A stretch of DNA of 64,000 nucleotides from Anaerolineae bacterium (GTDB lineage: Bacteria > Chloroflexota > Anaerolineae > Aggregatilineales > UBA2796): positions 124,001 through 188,000 of the forward strand of contig JAHBVJ010000014.1 of assembly GCA_019637615.1 (NCBI GenBank), written 5' to 3'. The translations under genes were made by a program, and so were the position numbers. The notes under the pieces are model-generated. The model made no database searches and was not told the origin of the DNA. It worked only from the letters and a program-made list of their open reading frames with translations. This document shows positions 1 to 8,278 of the stretch, in pieces. Within the stretch, counting starts at the first letter, position 1; each line of letters opens with the position of its first letter.

Positions 1-383
1 CACTGCCACACCAGCCCCACCGCGACGGCGGACGACACGACGGGCAAAAAATACATCACGCGGAACCAGCTCAAGCCCATGATTTTGCGGTTCAGCAGCA
101 TCGCCACGAACAGCGATAAGATGATCACGGCGGGCACATACACGGCGCTGAACAATACCGTATTCGTGACCGATTTCAGGAACAGCGAATCCTTCGTCAG
201 TTGTACGAAGTTATCCAGACCTGCCCATGTCGGCGGCGTCAGCAAATCCCAGTTCAGGAAGCTGATGCCAACCGTCGCCAGAACCGAGCCGAACGCCCCG
301 AATACCAACCCTACCAGCGTCGGCGCGAGCAGCAGCAGCACCCACCACCATTCACGACCGATCGGTTTCAAGCCTGCCTGCAT
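1..383 (-). CDS. Sugar ABC transporter permease, MalF/UgpA type (C-terminus beyond window)
   Basis: Inner-membrane subunit of a carbohydrate ABC importer. The 127 visible residues start at the ATG at 383 (MQAGLKPIGREWWW). They show the first hydrophobic helix (VLLLLAPTLVGLVFG), an 'NWDLLTPPTWAGLDNF' segment typical of this family before the transmembrane core, then two more hydrophobic stretches ending in 'RVMYFLPVVSSAVAVGLVWQ'. The gene continues off the left edge, so the EAA loop that contacts the ATPase is not visible. It lies 90 bp downstream of a solute-binding protein gene on the same strand and is probably its permease partner. It is a second MalF-like subunit in this locus, beside the one at 2817-3710. 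Confidence 0.88.
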   Translation of the reverse strand, partial: MQAGLKPIGREWWWVLLLLAPTLVGLVFGAFGSVLATVGISFLNWDLLTPPTWAGLDNFVQLTKDSLFLKSVTNTVLFSAVYVPAVIILSLFVAMLLNRKIMGLSWFRVMYFLPVVSSAVAVGLVWQ

Positions 384-472
384 AACAGTCCTATCTACTC
401 GCGGAAACGGCGTTCTCGCCCCTGATGATGGTCAGGAGCGAGAAACAAGGTTGAGTCAGTCCACGATATTCG

Positions 473-1738
473 TTATTGATTGCGCGCCAGCACTTCGTCG
501 GCGGCGGGCACGATCTCGTTGAGAGCGTCATCCAGCGATTTTTCGCCGTTCCACACGGGCAGGAAGCCATCACCGACCACCGTCGCCCATTCTTCATAGC
601 CCTTGAATGACGGCTTGACGTGTGCGTATTGCAGGGCATCGAGGAACACTTTGTGATTGATCGGCGCGCTCTTTTGATCCAGATAAATCGGACTTTCCGC
701 TACCGATTGCAGCACGGGGATCGCGAAGCCGAGTTCACTCAGGCGGGTCTGCCCGCTGGGGCCGATGGCATACTTGATGAATTCGAAGGCGGCGTCGGGG
801 TTCTTCGAGTCCTTGGCGACCACGAAGCCCGCGCTGTTGACGCTGGTGGCGCGTCCGGCTGCACCGCTGGGCATAGGAGCCACATCCCACTTGAATTTAT
901 TGGCAGAATATTCCGGCACGATCCAGTGACCATAGGTGGTCATGGCGGCGACGCCCGCCGCGAACGGATCACCGAACTGCGATACTGCCGTCGGATCCAT
1001 CAGCGATTTATCGGTCAGCACCATGTCCGCCATGAATTGCAGCGCGGCCTTTGACTTCTCCTCACCGATCAGGGTTTTGGTGTGGTCAGCGCTGATGATC
1101 TCGCCGCCGTTACCCCACATCGCCTCGCTCCAGAACAATTCCATGTCGTACAGGTCGGTGAAGAAGCCCCACTGATCATTCACGCCGTCGCCGTTGGTAT
1201 CTTTGGTCAACTGCTTGGCGGCGTTTTTCAAATCGTCCATCGTCCAGCTATCGGTGGGATATGCCACGCCCGCCGCGTCAAACATGTCCTTGTTGTAAAA
1301 CAGGACGATGGTCTGGAAATCGCGCGGGAGGCCATAGATACCATCATCGCGCTTATAGGCTTCCAGCGTGACGGGGTACAAGCCCTTGAGTACGTCGGGG
1401 TCTTTGTCCAGATACGGTTGCAGGTTCAGCAGCACCCCGCGCGACTGCCAGTCGGGGTACAAGGGCGCGTCGATGGCGAACACATCCGGCGGCGTATTGC
1501 CCGCGTACAGTGTCTTGAGTTTGTCCCAATAGGCTGTCCAGTCGCTCACATCGACCTTCACCGTGATGTCGGGATGGCTTTGCTGGAATTCATCGACAAT
1601 GGTCTGCCAGACTGCCAATTCTTCGGGCGATCCCCACATCATGTAGGTGATCTCGGTGGCAGCGCGTACACGCCCGACGCCACTCAGCGCGGCGACGGCT
1701 ATCAGGATAACGAGTACAACAGTAAACTTTCTGTGCAT
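473..1738 (-). CDS. Extracellular sugar-binding protein of ABC importer (second copy)
   Basis: Family 1 extracellular solute-binding protein that would capture a sugar outside the membrane and deliver it to the permeases. I chose the ATG at 1738 (MHRKFTVV) because AAGGAG lies 9 bases upstream; an upstream ATG at 1756 would put that ribosome site inside the gene. The N-terminus is a signal peptide (KFTVVLVILIAVAALSGVGRVRA). The mature part begins 'ITYMMWGSPEE' and has the family segments 'YGLPRDFQTIVLFYNKDMFDAAG' and 'AAFEFIKY'. It is clearly paralogous to the binding protein at 3802-5040, especially around the YNKDMFDAAGV block. No lipobox cysteine is seen, so the mode of anchoring is unclear. 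Confidence 0.93.
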   Translation of the reverse strand: MHRKFTVVLVILIAVAALSGVGRVRAATEITYMMWGSPEELAVWQTIVDEFQQSHPDITVKVDVSDWTAYWDKLKTLYAGNTPPDVFAIDAPLYPDWQSRGVLLNLQPYLDKDPDVLKGLYPVTLEAYKRDDGIYGLPRDFQTIVLFYNKDMFDAAGVAYPTDSWTMDDLKNAAKQLTKDTNGDGVNDQWGFFTDLYDMELFWSEAMWGNGGEIISADHTKTLIGEEKSKAALQFMADMVLTDKSLMDPTAVSQFGDPFAAGVAAMTTYGHWIVPEYSANKFKWDVAPMPSGAAGRATSVNSAGFVVAKDSKNPDAAFEFIKYAIGPSGQTRLSELGFAIPVLQSVAESPIYLDQKSAPINHKVFLDALQYAHVKPSFKGYEEWATVVGDGFLPVWNGEKSLDDALNEIVPAADEVLARNQ

Positions 1739-1811
1739 TCTTGGAATCTCCTTCATTCTTGCGGAATAAGTCGGGGCGTCCGGGGACGCGCCAGTAAGTT
1801 TGCTTAGTCGG

Positions 1812-2708
1812 TTACAGCTTCAAGCCGCTCATCGTGATCCCTTCGATCAGATAGCGCTGTGCGAACACGAACACGATGATCATCGGCAAGGTGGCAAGCG
1901 TCGCCGCCGCCATCATGACCGCGAAATTGCTGACGAACTGCCCCTGAAAATAGGCGATGCCCACCGACAGCATCTGCATCTCGGTGCGGTTGGTAATGAT
2001 CAAAGGCCACAGGAAGTCATTCCACGACCATAGCGTGACCAGCACGCCGAAGGCCACCATGACCGAACGTGCCAGCGGCAGCGCCACGTACCAGAAGGTT
2101 TGCAGCGGGTTGCAGCCGTCTATAGTGGAGGCGTCGAGCAAATCTTGCGGGATGGTCATGAAGAATTGGCGCAGCAGGAACGTCCCGAACGCGCTGAACA
2201 TGCTCGGAATGATCAAGCCCTGATACGAGTCCAGCCAGCCGAAGTATTTCAGCAGCACGTAATTCGGCACCAGCGTCACCTGCCCCGGCACCATCATCAC
2301 CGCGAGGATCGCCAGAAATAGCAGGTTGCGACCGGGGAAACGCATCCGCGCGAAGGCATACGCCGCCAGCGCCGCGAAAATGATCTGCCCCGCCACGCGC
2401 ATCACCGTTACAAACACCGTGTTGAAGTAGAAGCGCGCGAACGGCACCTGATCGAAGGCTTCGGCATAATTCGCCCAGCGCCATTCTTGCGGCAAAAAGG
2501 TTGGCGTCGCGCTCAAGACTTCCTTCGCGCCTTTCAGCGAGGTCGCCACCATCCACACGAACGGCAGCAGCGCCACGATGCTCAACACGATCAAGACGAG
2601 GTGCAGCAGCGCGTGACTCAGCCATGCGCGCCGACGCCGTGATAGTGCTGTCTGCGCCGCCATCCGCACCGTGTAGTCGCTGTACTGTGTACTGATCGGT
2701 GATTGCAT
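1812..2708 (-). CDS. Sugar ABC transporter permease, MalG type
   Basis: Second transmembrane subunit of the sugar importer. The ATG at 2708 is preceded by AGGAAG with 6-base spacing; a TTG two codons earlier is less likely. About six hydrophobic segments are visible, beginning with 'LLHLVLIVLSIVALLPFVWMVATSLK', which is typical of the MalG branch. The cytoplasmic EAA-like loop for the ATPase is 'DASTIDGCNPLQTFWYVALPLA'. The protein ends near 'YLIEGITMSGLKL', also typical of MalG-type permeases. It follows the MalF-type gene at 2817-3710 by about 110 bp. No ATPase gene is present in the window, so the importer must use a subunit encoded elsewhere, as is common for these systems. Confidence 0.93.
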   Translation of the reverse strand: MQSPISTQYSDYTVRMAAQTALSRRRRAWLSHALLHLVLIVLSIVALLPFVWMVATSLKGAKEVLSATPTFLPQEWRWANYAEAFDQVPFARFYFNTVFVTVMRVAGQIIFAALAAYAFARMRFPGRNLLFLAILAVMMVPGQVTLVPNYVLLKYFGWLDSYQGLIIPSMFSAFGTFLLRQFFMTIPQDLLDASTIDGCNPLQTFWYVALPLARSVMVAFGVLVTLWSWNDFLWPLIITNRTEMQMLSVGIAYFQGQFVSNFAVMMAAATLATLPMIIVFVFAQRYLIEGITMSGLKL

Positions 2709-2753
2709 CGTCAACTTCCTACCCTAACGCCCTAAATTCAATCTTTGTCTTCT

Positions 2754-2816
2754 ACCTAGCACTTAGCATTTTCTTCGTCTTCTACTTAGCACTAAGGACT
2801 AAGCACTCAGCACTTC
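2754..2816. repeat. Degenerate heptamer array (AGSACTN-type), copy 1
   Basis: In the gap between the two permease genes, tandem 7-base units such as AGCACTT, AGCACTA, AGGACTA, AGCACTC run up to the base before the stop codon of the MalF-type gene. A TTCTTCGTCTTCT spacer interrupts the array; nearly the same spacer occurs in the copy at 58471-58524. Confidence 0.8.
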
Positions 2817-3710
2817 TTATTCGTAATGCACCCAGCGCTTTTGCACGCGGAGTTGCACCACCGTCACCACCAGAATGATGATGAACAAAATCCACGCCGT
2901 CGCGCTCGCCGTTCCCATCCGCGCATATTTGAAGCCATCTTCGTAAATGTTATAGACGATGGATCGGGTGCTGTTCAGCGGCCCGCCTTTGGTCATCGTG
3001 TAAATGATGTCAAAGACTTGAAAAGCGCCGATCAAGGAGGTGATCAAATTGAAGAAAATCGTCGGCGTCAGCAGCGGGATCGTGATCTTGGTGAGCGATT
3101 GCCACCAATTCGCGCCGTCCACGCTGGCGGCTTCGTAATATTCACGCGGGATATTCTGCAAACCCGCAAGGAAAATCACCATGCCGTAGCCGCTGCCGCT
3201 CCACACGGACATGATCACCAGCGCGTTCATCGCCCAGTTGACATCGGATAGCCATTTGATCCGCCCGAAGCCGACCAGCCCCATGATCTGATTGGCGAGG
3301 CCGAGATCAGGGTTGAAGATCCACTTCCACACCACGGCGATAGCGACGGGCATCGTCAGCACGGGCAAAAAGAAGATCAGGCGGTACACGTTGCGGAAGC
3401 GAATGCGCGTATTCAGTGCCAGTGCCAACAGCAGCGACACGATCAAGCCGAGCGGCACGCTGACGATGGTGTAACGTGTCGTGTTCCACAATACCTGCCA
3501 GAACTTCGGATCGTTGAGCAGCGTGATGTAATTCTGTAGGCCCACCCAGATCGGTGCGGTTAGCACATCCCACTTGGTCATACTGATGACCGCTGACGCA
3601 CCCAACGCCAGATAGAAGAAGATGCCAAATCCTAACACCATCGGGGCGATCATCAGGTAGCCCCACATGGCCTCGCGAAAGCGGTGCGAACTCCAACGTT
3701 GGCTGATCAT
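2817..3710 (-). CDS. Sugar ABC transporter permease, MalF/UgpA type
   Basis: Transmembrane subunit of the importer, 297 aa, six predicted helices. It starts MISQRWSSHRFREAMWGYLM and contains 'PMVLGFGIFFYLALGASAVISMTKWD'. The EAA loop that docks the ATPase is present as 'EYYEAASVDGANWWQSLTKITIPLL', an excellent match to the family pattern EAA...G.........I.LP. Downstream segments 'TMTKGGPLNSTRSIVYNIYEDGF' are also typical. It lies between the binding-protein gene at 3802-5040 and the MalG-type gene at 1812-2708, so these three form one canonical importer set. A 13-bp stem-loop sits between it and the binding-protein gene. Confidence 0.94.
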   Translation of the reverse strand: MISQRWSSHRFREAMWGYLMIAPMVLGFGIFFYLALGASAVISMTKWDVLTAPIWVGLQNYITLLNDPKFWQVLWNTTRYTIVSVPLGLIVSLLLALALNTRIRFRNVYRLIFFLPVLTMPVAIAVVWKWIFNPDLGLANQIMGLVGFGRIKWLSDVNWAMNALVIMSVWSGSGYGMVIFLAGLQNIPREYYEAASVDGANWWQSLTKITIPLLTPTIFFNLITSLIGAFQVFDIIYTMTKGGPLNSTRSIVYNIYEDGFKYARMGTASATAWILFIIILVVTVVQLRVQKRWVHYE

Positions 3711-3750
3711 CTGCCTCGTCCTTATTCCCTATCGCCGTCTGTCGATGCGC

Positions 3751-3785
3751 TGTAGACCTTCCCGTGTCACCGGGGAAGGTCTACA
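3751..3785 (-). terminator. Intercistronic stem-loop between binding-protein and permease genes
   Basis: A perfect 13-bp inverted repeat (TGTAGACCTTCCC at 3751-3763, GGGAAGGTCTACA at 3773-3785) with a 9-base loop. It has no T tract. In sugar importers such a hairpin after the binding-protein gene often stabilises or partly ends the message so that binding protein exceeds permease; that role is inferred here. Confidence 0.7.
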
Positions 3786-3801
3786 ACGAAGGAGATATGA
3801 A

Positions 3802-5040
3802 TTAGTTCGCGCTCAACACAGCGTTGGCAGCGTCGGCGGCCTGTTTGCACGCCTCATCGATGCTCACGTTGCCATTCCACACTTCGGTCAAGACTTCATT
3901 GACCTTAGCGTTCCATTCCATGCCCTTAGCGGCGGTCGGATACGGCACGGCGTATTCCAACTCATCGATGAAGATTTTCAAGTCCATCTTGGGGATCGAG
4001 TCCACCCACGCCTGCTGCAAGCCTGTGTAGGCAGGGATCACGGTGCCGGACTGCGCGAGGATCAAGGCGGCTTTTTCGCTGCCGAGGAACTTCAGGAACT
4101 TCCACGCCTCATCCTTGTGCTTGGTGCCTGACCAGATCACGTTGGAAAGACCGTGAATGATAGTCGCGCGCTGCTTGCCCATCGGCAGTGGTGCAACGCC
4201 GATATTCGCGTCAGCGTCGGCATAGGTGCGAGCCATCCACGAACCGGACGTGATCATCGCCACGCGCCCGCCGGGGAACAGTTGCGTCGAGGGATCGAGC
4301 GAGGCCATCGTCGCGCCATCGGGCGAGGTGCCATCCGCGACGAAGCTGTAGTTAAACTTGATCGCGTCACACGCGGCGGGTTCATCCAGCAGCACTTTGC
4401 TGCCATCGGGGGCGATCACCTGCCCGCCGTTCTGGTAGATCATGTTCCAGTAGTTGGGTTGATCTTCCAGCGTCGCTGCGAAGCCCCAGTTACCGTCCTT
4501 GGTCAGCGCCTTGGCAGCGGTACGCAGATCATCCCATGTCCAGTTGGCGTCTGGATACTTGACGCCAGCGGCATCGAACATGTCTTTGTTGTAGTACAGG
4601 CCGATGGTGTCGAAGTCCTTGGGCAGACCATAGACATTCTTCTCGTAGCTGTACAGGTTAACCAGCGACTCTGGATAGACCGAGAGATCGAGTTTATCTG
4701 CGTCGATCATCGGCTGGATGTTCATCAACACGCCTTTGGATGCGTACACAGGGAAACTGGGGCCGTTCATCCAGAACACGTCATAGGCTTCACCACCAGC
4801 GACGGCGGTTTGCAGCTTGTCCCAATAGTTGCCCCACGGGACGACCTGTGGCTCTACCTTAATATCAGGATTTTCGGCTTCAAAAGCGGCAATGATTTGC
4901 TCATGGGCAGGTAACTGGTTATTATCCCAAATGGCGTAGGTAATTGTTACCTGCTCTGCGGCTGCGGTGGGCTGGCCCCCACTGTAGCCTACTATGAGCA
5001 GCGCCGCGATCAAAATACTCAACAGAAAACGACTTTTCAT
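3802..5040 (-). CDS. Extracellular sugar-binding protein of ABC importer (first copy)
   Basis: Family 1 solute-binding protein, 412 aa. The ATG at 5040 (MKSRFLLSILIAALLIVG) has AAGGAG 6 bases upstream and begins directly with a signal peptide; the ORF extends 16 codons further upstream but without support. The mature protein starts around 'AEQVTITYAIWDNNQLPAHEQIIAAF'. It contains 'YGLPKDFDTIGLYYNKDMFDAAGV', shared with the paralogue at 473-1738, and 'DEAWKFLKFL' near the C-terminus. It is the first transport gene after the SIS-domain gene and heads the importer cassette. The ligand cannot be read from sequence; the GH3, SIS and Gfo/Idh neighbours suggest a plant or microbial oligosaccharide or amino sugar. 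Confidence 0.94.
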   Translation of the reverse strand: MKSRFLLSILIAALLIVGYSGGQPTAAAEQVTITYAIWDNNQLPAHEQIIAAFEAENPDIKVEPQVVPWGNYWDKLQTAVAGGEAYDVFWMNGPSFPVYASKGVLMNIQPMIDADKLDLSVYPESLVNLYSYEKNVYGLPKDFDTIGLYYNKDMFDAAGVKYPDANWTWDDLRTAAKALTKDGNWGFAATLEDQPNYWNMIYQNGGQVIAPDGSKVLLDEPAACDAIKFNYSFVADGTSPDGATMASLDPSTQLFPGGRVAMITSGSWMARTYADADANIGVAPLPMGKQRATIIHGLSNVIWSGTKHKDEAWKFLKFLGSEKAALILAQSGTVIPAYTGLQQAWVDSIPKMDLKIFIDELEYAVPYPTAAKGMEWNAKVNEVLTEVWNGNVSIDEACKQAADAANAVLSAN

Positions 5041-5156
5041 TTCGTACTCCTTCGCGATGGTCATGAAAACCGGGTATGCATCCGTCAATGGCGTTCTGTG
5101 TTGTCGGCTCCACCTCCTCAGATTTTGTGTGTTCGCCGTGGATTACTCGTGTCCAC

Positions 5157-6191
5157 TTAGCCTAACTTGACGACCGCCTCAAGGTTATGAGGACGATCCG
5201 GATTCAGGCCGCGCATGAGCGAGTGCTCAAAGCCCATCATCTGCCCGACGGGCAAATACAATACACTGCGCGCGGACTGCGATAACTTCGACTCAAATGT
5301 GACATCGGCGTCGGCCTCATCCATGCACAGGATTTGTGCGCCGCGTCCCCGCATTTCTTCGAGCACAGCGTTCTCTTGCGCACGGTTGCCATCGGCACGC
5401 AGCCCGACGATCAGCGTGTTGGCGTTGACCATCGACTGCGGCCCGTGCCGGAACTCCATGAAGCTAAACGGTTCACTGTGGCTGAGGGACATCTCTTTCA
5501 TCTTCAGGCTGAGTTCGCTGGCGAGGCCGTAGCGCGGGCCAGAACCGAGGAAGTAGAAGCGCTCGATGTTCGGATCGCGCCCCAACTGCTGCGCGAGTGC
5601 TTCATACTCGGTGAGCAAACGGCGTCCGAGCGGCGGTAGTGCATCCAGCGCCTTCAACAGCGCCTCGTCGCCTTTCCACAGCGCGATAACGGCAATGGTC
5701 GCCAGATACAGCACCGAAAATGCGCGCGTCTGCGCCACGCTCTGCTCTTGACCCGATGTCAGCAGCAAATTCAGCTTGCCCGCGCTCGCCAGATCGCGCC
5801 CCGGATAGCACGACAGCGTTAGCACATCGCCCATCGCGTGCTTTTTGAACGCTTCCACCGCGCGGACGGTTTCTGTCGTCTCGCCGGAACGGCTGACGGC
5901 GACCAGCAGCGTGCGCTTGTTCGGTAAATAGGCGGAACGAGGGTACAACCAGATTTCCGAAGCGGGCATGGCACGTGCATACACGCCCATTTCTTCTTGC
6001 AGCAGCGCGGCGGCGGCTAACGACAAATAGTAGGTCGAGCCGCAGCCCGTGAACAACACATGCTCGTAGTTGCCTTCGTGGTACAATCGGCGCAGTGAGT
6101 CGGCTTGGTTGTGGATTTCAGCCAGCGCCGCCGTCCATGCTTCGGGTTGGCTGAAGATTTCCTGACGCGTGAATTCCCCTGTTGTGGTCAT
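5157..6191 (-). CDS. SIS-domain sugar-phosphate isomerase/deaminase (GlmS isomerase-like)
   Basis: Cytoplasmic enzyme, 344 aa, with two SIS domains arranged as in the isomerase half of glucosamine-6-phosphate synthase, AgaS and FrlB. The first SIS domain has 'FTGCGSTYY' and the phosphate-binding 'VSRSGETTET'. The link region has 'SVAQTRAFS'. The second has 'LGSGPRYGLASE' then 'LKMKEMSLSHSEPFSFMEFRHGP', matching the catalytic region of GlmS-like proteins. There is no glutaminase domain, so it should act on a substrate already carrying its amino or fructosamine group, or as a ketose/aldose isomerase. It starts 5 bp after the amidohydrolase gene, so the two are co-transcribed. Confidence 0.88.
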   Translation of the reverse strand: MTTTGEFTRQEIFSQPEAWTAALAEIHNQADSLRRLYHEGNYEHVLFTGCGSTYYLSLAAAALLQEEMGVYARAMPASEIWLYPRSAYLPNKRTLLVAVSRSGETTETVRAVEAFKKHAMGDVLTLSCYPGRDLASAGKLNLLLTSGQEQSVAQTRAFSVLYLATIAVIALWKGDEALLKALDALPPLGRRLLTEYEALAQQLGRDPNIERFYFLGSGPRYGLASELSLKMKEMSLSHSEPFSFMEFRHGPQSMVNANTLIVGLRADGNRAQENAVLEEMRGRGAQILCMDEADADVTFESKLSQSARSVLYLPVGQMMGFEHSLMRGLNPDRPHNLEAVVKLG

Positions 6192-6196
6192 CTTGC

Positions 6197-7264
6197 TTAT
6201 TTCGCTCCTAAAAGAATGCGCTCGGCGTTCTTGTAATAAAGCTTTTCCAGCACATCATCCGGCAAGAATAAGCCGTACACGTACCAGCGTCCCTGACCGG
6301 GGACTTCGCTCAAGTTATAGTTAAAATATTCGTCGTCCGTCTCGAAGAAGCGGTAGTACAGCCGGTACGCGTCAAGGTCGGGGCTAGAATCGGTGCCAAA
6401 CAGGATGCGGTCAGCGTACTTGATGAAGAAGCGCCGCGCGGTGTACGGTTGACGGCCTAGCTCGCCCAGACGCGCGCTCGGATCGATGTAGAAGTTCGGG
6501 CAGCGGTCAAGTAAGTCAGCGACCCAGCCGAGATTCTCTCCGTAGCAGCCGACGTGCGCTCCGATGAAGGTGGTCTTGGGATGGTTCGTCACGAGGTTCG
6601 CCAAGCCGTCCATGATGTTCATGAAACTGGGGAACGGCGGGCTTGGGAACTGCCAATCAGGATGGTTATGCAGTTCTTCCCAGCGCTCGTTGGTGTAATC
6701 CAGCTTGTCGAAGAAGGCCACCGGATCAGCCACATGGATCAACACCGGCAAACCGAGTTCGCCAGCCGTCTCCCACAGCGGATCGAGCCTGCGATCATCG
6801 ATCTTCACGAGCTGCCCGTGCTGGTCTTTCACATGCAGACCGAACGGCTTCCAGATTTTCAGCCCTTCCGCGCCGCGCTGCTTCTGGATGCGCAAGCGCT
6901 GCGCCGCGTACTCGCCAAACTTATCGCCGTGCTCAGGCCACTTCGCCCAATCGACGCCGCCGAATACCTGAAAACGTTCCGGCGCGGCAGCCTTGAAGTG
7001 ATCGAGATGCTGGTTTAGAATGTCTTCACCCCAGCCGCCATCCAGATCGACATACAGGCGTACGTCAGCGGCGTCCATAATATCCAGCGCTTCACGGACG
7101 GGACGTTGGTCGAAGCCACCGCCAAACGGCGTGCCAAGATGATTATGCGCATCGATCACGGGGAAGCGCGGGCGCAAGACGGTCGTGGTTTTCGTCACCA
7201 GCGCGGGGCGCGGACGGAATTCACCGAGGGGGACATCATGAGCGGTTGAGACGTTATCAGTCAT
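6197..7264 (-). CDS. Amidohydrolase family protein (Amidohydro_2, TIM-barrel metal hydrolase)
   Basis: Predicted metal-dependent hydrolase or decarboxylase, about 355 aa. The ATG at 7264 is favoured over the upstream TTG at 7282. The first metal ligands are in 'FPVIDAHNHLG' (HxH). Later strands have 'GLPVLIHVADP', 'FIGAHVG', 'FYIDPSARLGELG' and the catalytic-strand aspartate in 'RILFGTDSSPD', in the order expected for the family. It is the first gene of the leftward sugar operon, 44 bp from a strong promoter at 7308-7336. Function in this context could be lactonase or deacylation chemistry on a sugar acid; the substrate is not readable from sequence. Confidence 0.87.
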   Translation of the reverse strand: MTDNVSTAHDVPLGEFRPRPALVTKTTTVLRPRFPVIDAHNHLGTPFGGGFDQRPVREALDIMDAADVRLYVDLDGGWGEDILNQHLDHFKAAAPERFQVFGGVDWAKWPEHGDKFGEYAAQRLRIQKQRGAEGLKIWKPFGLHVKDQHGQLVKIDDRRLDPLWETAGELGLPVLIHVADPVAFFDKLDYTNERWEELHNHPDWQFPSPPFPSFMNIMDGLANLVTNHPKTTFIGAHVGCYGENLGWVADLLDRCPNFYIDPSARLGELGRQPYTARRFFIKYADRILFGTDSSPDLDAYRLYYRFFETDDEYFNYNLSEVPGQGRWYVYGLFLPDDVLEKLYYKNAERILLGAK

Positions 7265-7307
7265 GAATTCGCTCTCAAACAATCATAAAAAATCGTATGT
7301 GAACAAC

Positions 7308-7336
7308 AATGTAACACCTATCAAATTCTGAGTCAA
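7308..7336 (-). promoter_or_regulatory. Sigma70-type promoter for the leftward sugar operon
   Basis: On the minus strand TTGACT (7336-7331), a 17-base spacer, then TACATT (7313-7308). It faces the amidohydrolase gene and is back to back with the promoter at 7394-7422. A DeoR-type regulator bound in between could control both directions. Confidence 0.75.
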
Positions 7337-7393
7337 GCATTTTGAACGCCGAGATTTCTCGAATCATGGCTTTTGGTACCTTTCCTGTGTAGA

Positions 7394-7422
7394 TTGACAA
7401 ACAACGTCATCTACCCTAGAAT
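7394..7422 (+). promoter_or_regulatory. Sigma70-type promoter for deoR-type regulator operon
   Basis: TTGACA (7394-7399), a 17-base spacer and TAGAAT (7417-7422), near consensus. Transcription should begin near 7429. This rules out the upstream in-frame starts at 7373 and 7421 for the regulator. Confidence 0.8.
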
Positions 7423-7468
7423 GATTGTTTATGAGCGATTTAGACTATTTATGCTTGGGTGTGATGGA

Positions 7469-8248
7469 ATGGCGCGAGAACTAGCCCTCTCCGGAGTAGA
7501 ACGACAAGAGCAGATACTACACTACATCCAGTCACAGCAGCGTGTGAGCATCGAGCAAATCTGCGAACAGTTTGCCGTCAGCACCGCCACCGCCCGCCGC
7601 GATCTGGAGTCACTGGCGAAGCATGGCAAAGTCCAGCGCATTCATGGCGGCGCGTTAGCCGTGCATGAAGCCCCGCCGGAGCCGCCCCTCGCGCAGCGCT
7701 CATCTGATCAGGCCGACGAAAAACGCCGCATCGGGAGTCTAGCCGCCTCGCTGGTACATGACGGCGATACCGTGTTCCTCGGCAGCGGCACCACCGTGCA
7801 AGAGATCGCCTATCATCTGCGCGGCAAACGCGACATCACCGTGATCACCAACTCGCTGCTCACCATCAACGCCCTCGCTGGCGTGGCGGGCGTCTCCGTG
7901 ATCGGTCTGGGTGGCGTCTTGCGTCCAAGCGAGATGTCGTTCATCGGGCACATCACCGAGCAAGCCCTGCGCGAACTGCGCGCCGATAAGGTCTTCATGG
8001 GCATCCGCGCCATCGATATCAAGCACGGCCTGACCAACGACTACCTGCCGGAAACGCAGACTGACCGCTCCATCTTGAACGTTGGTCAGCAGGTCATCGT
8101 GGTCGCGGATAACACCAAGTGCAAGCGCATCTCCACCACCTTCGTCGCGCCCGTCAACGTCGTGAACACCTTTATCACCGACTCCGACGCGCCCACCGAT
8201 TTCGTGGAGGCGCTCCGCGCCATGTCGATTGATGTGCTGCTCGCCTAG
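7469..8248 (+). CDS. DeoR/GlpR-family transcriptional regulator
   Basis: Sugar-responsive repressor, about 259 aa. The N-terminal winged helix-turn-helix is 'ERQEQILHYIQSQQRVSIEQICEQFAVSTATARRDLESLAKHGKVQRIHGGA', the classical DeoR signature. The C-terminal sensor domain (DeoRC) has 'VFLGSGTTVQEIAYHL', 'ITVITNSLLTINAL' and 'VIVVADNTKC', which bind sugar phosphates in known members. The promoter at 7394-7422 leaves the starts at 7451 or 7469; I chose 7469 (MARELALSGVERQ), though neither has a strong ribosome site. It is divergent from the transport operon and heads PfkB, Gfo/Idh and GH3 genes, so it probably represses the whole locus until a phosphorylated sugar appears. Confidence 0.92.
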   Translation: MARELALSGVERQEQILHYIQSQQRVSIEQICEQFAVSTATARRDLESLAKHGKVQRIHGGALAVHEAPPEPPLAQRSSDQADEKRRIGSLAASLVHDGDTVFLGSGTTVQEIAYHLRGKRDITVITNSLLTINALAGVAGVSVIGLGGVLRPSEMSFIGHITEQALRELRADKVFMGIRAIDIKHGLTNDYLPETQTDRSILNVGQQVIVVADNTKCKRISTTFVAPVNVVNTFITDSDAPTDFVEALRAMSIDVLLA

Positions 8249-8278
8249 CGTTTGTCCTTGCCACCTTTAAGGATCACC

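Noticed and set aside
2754..2816. Heptamer array considered as telomere-like or CRISPR leader repeat
   Set aside because: Short, degenerate, found in several gaps and not associated with cas genes or replicon ends.
7373..7468. N-terminal extension of the DeoR regulator
   Set aside because: A near-consensus promoter overlaps the first part, so the early starts are upstream of or at the transcription start.
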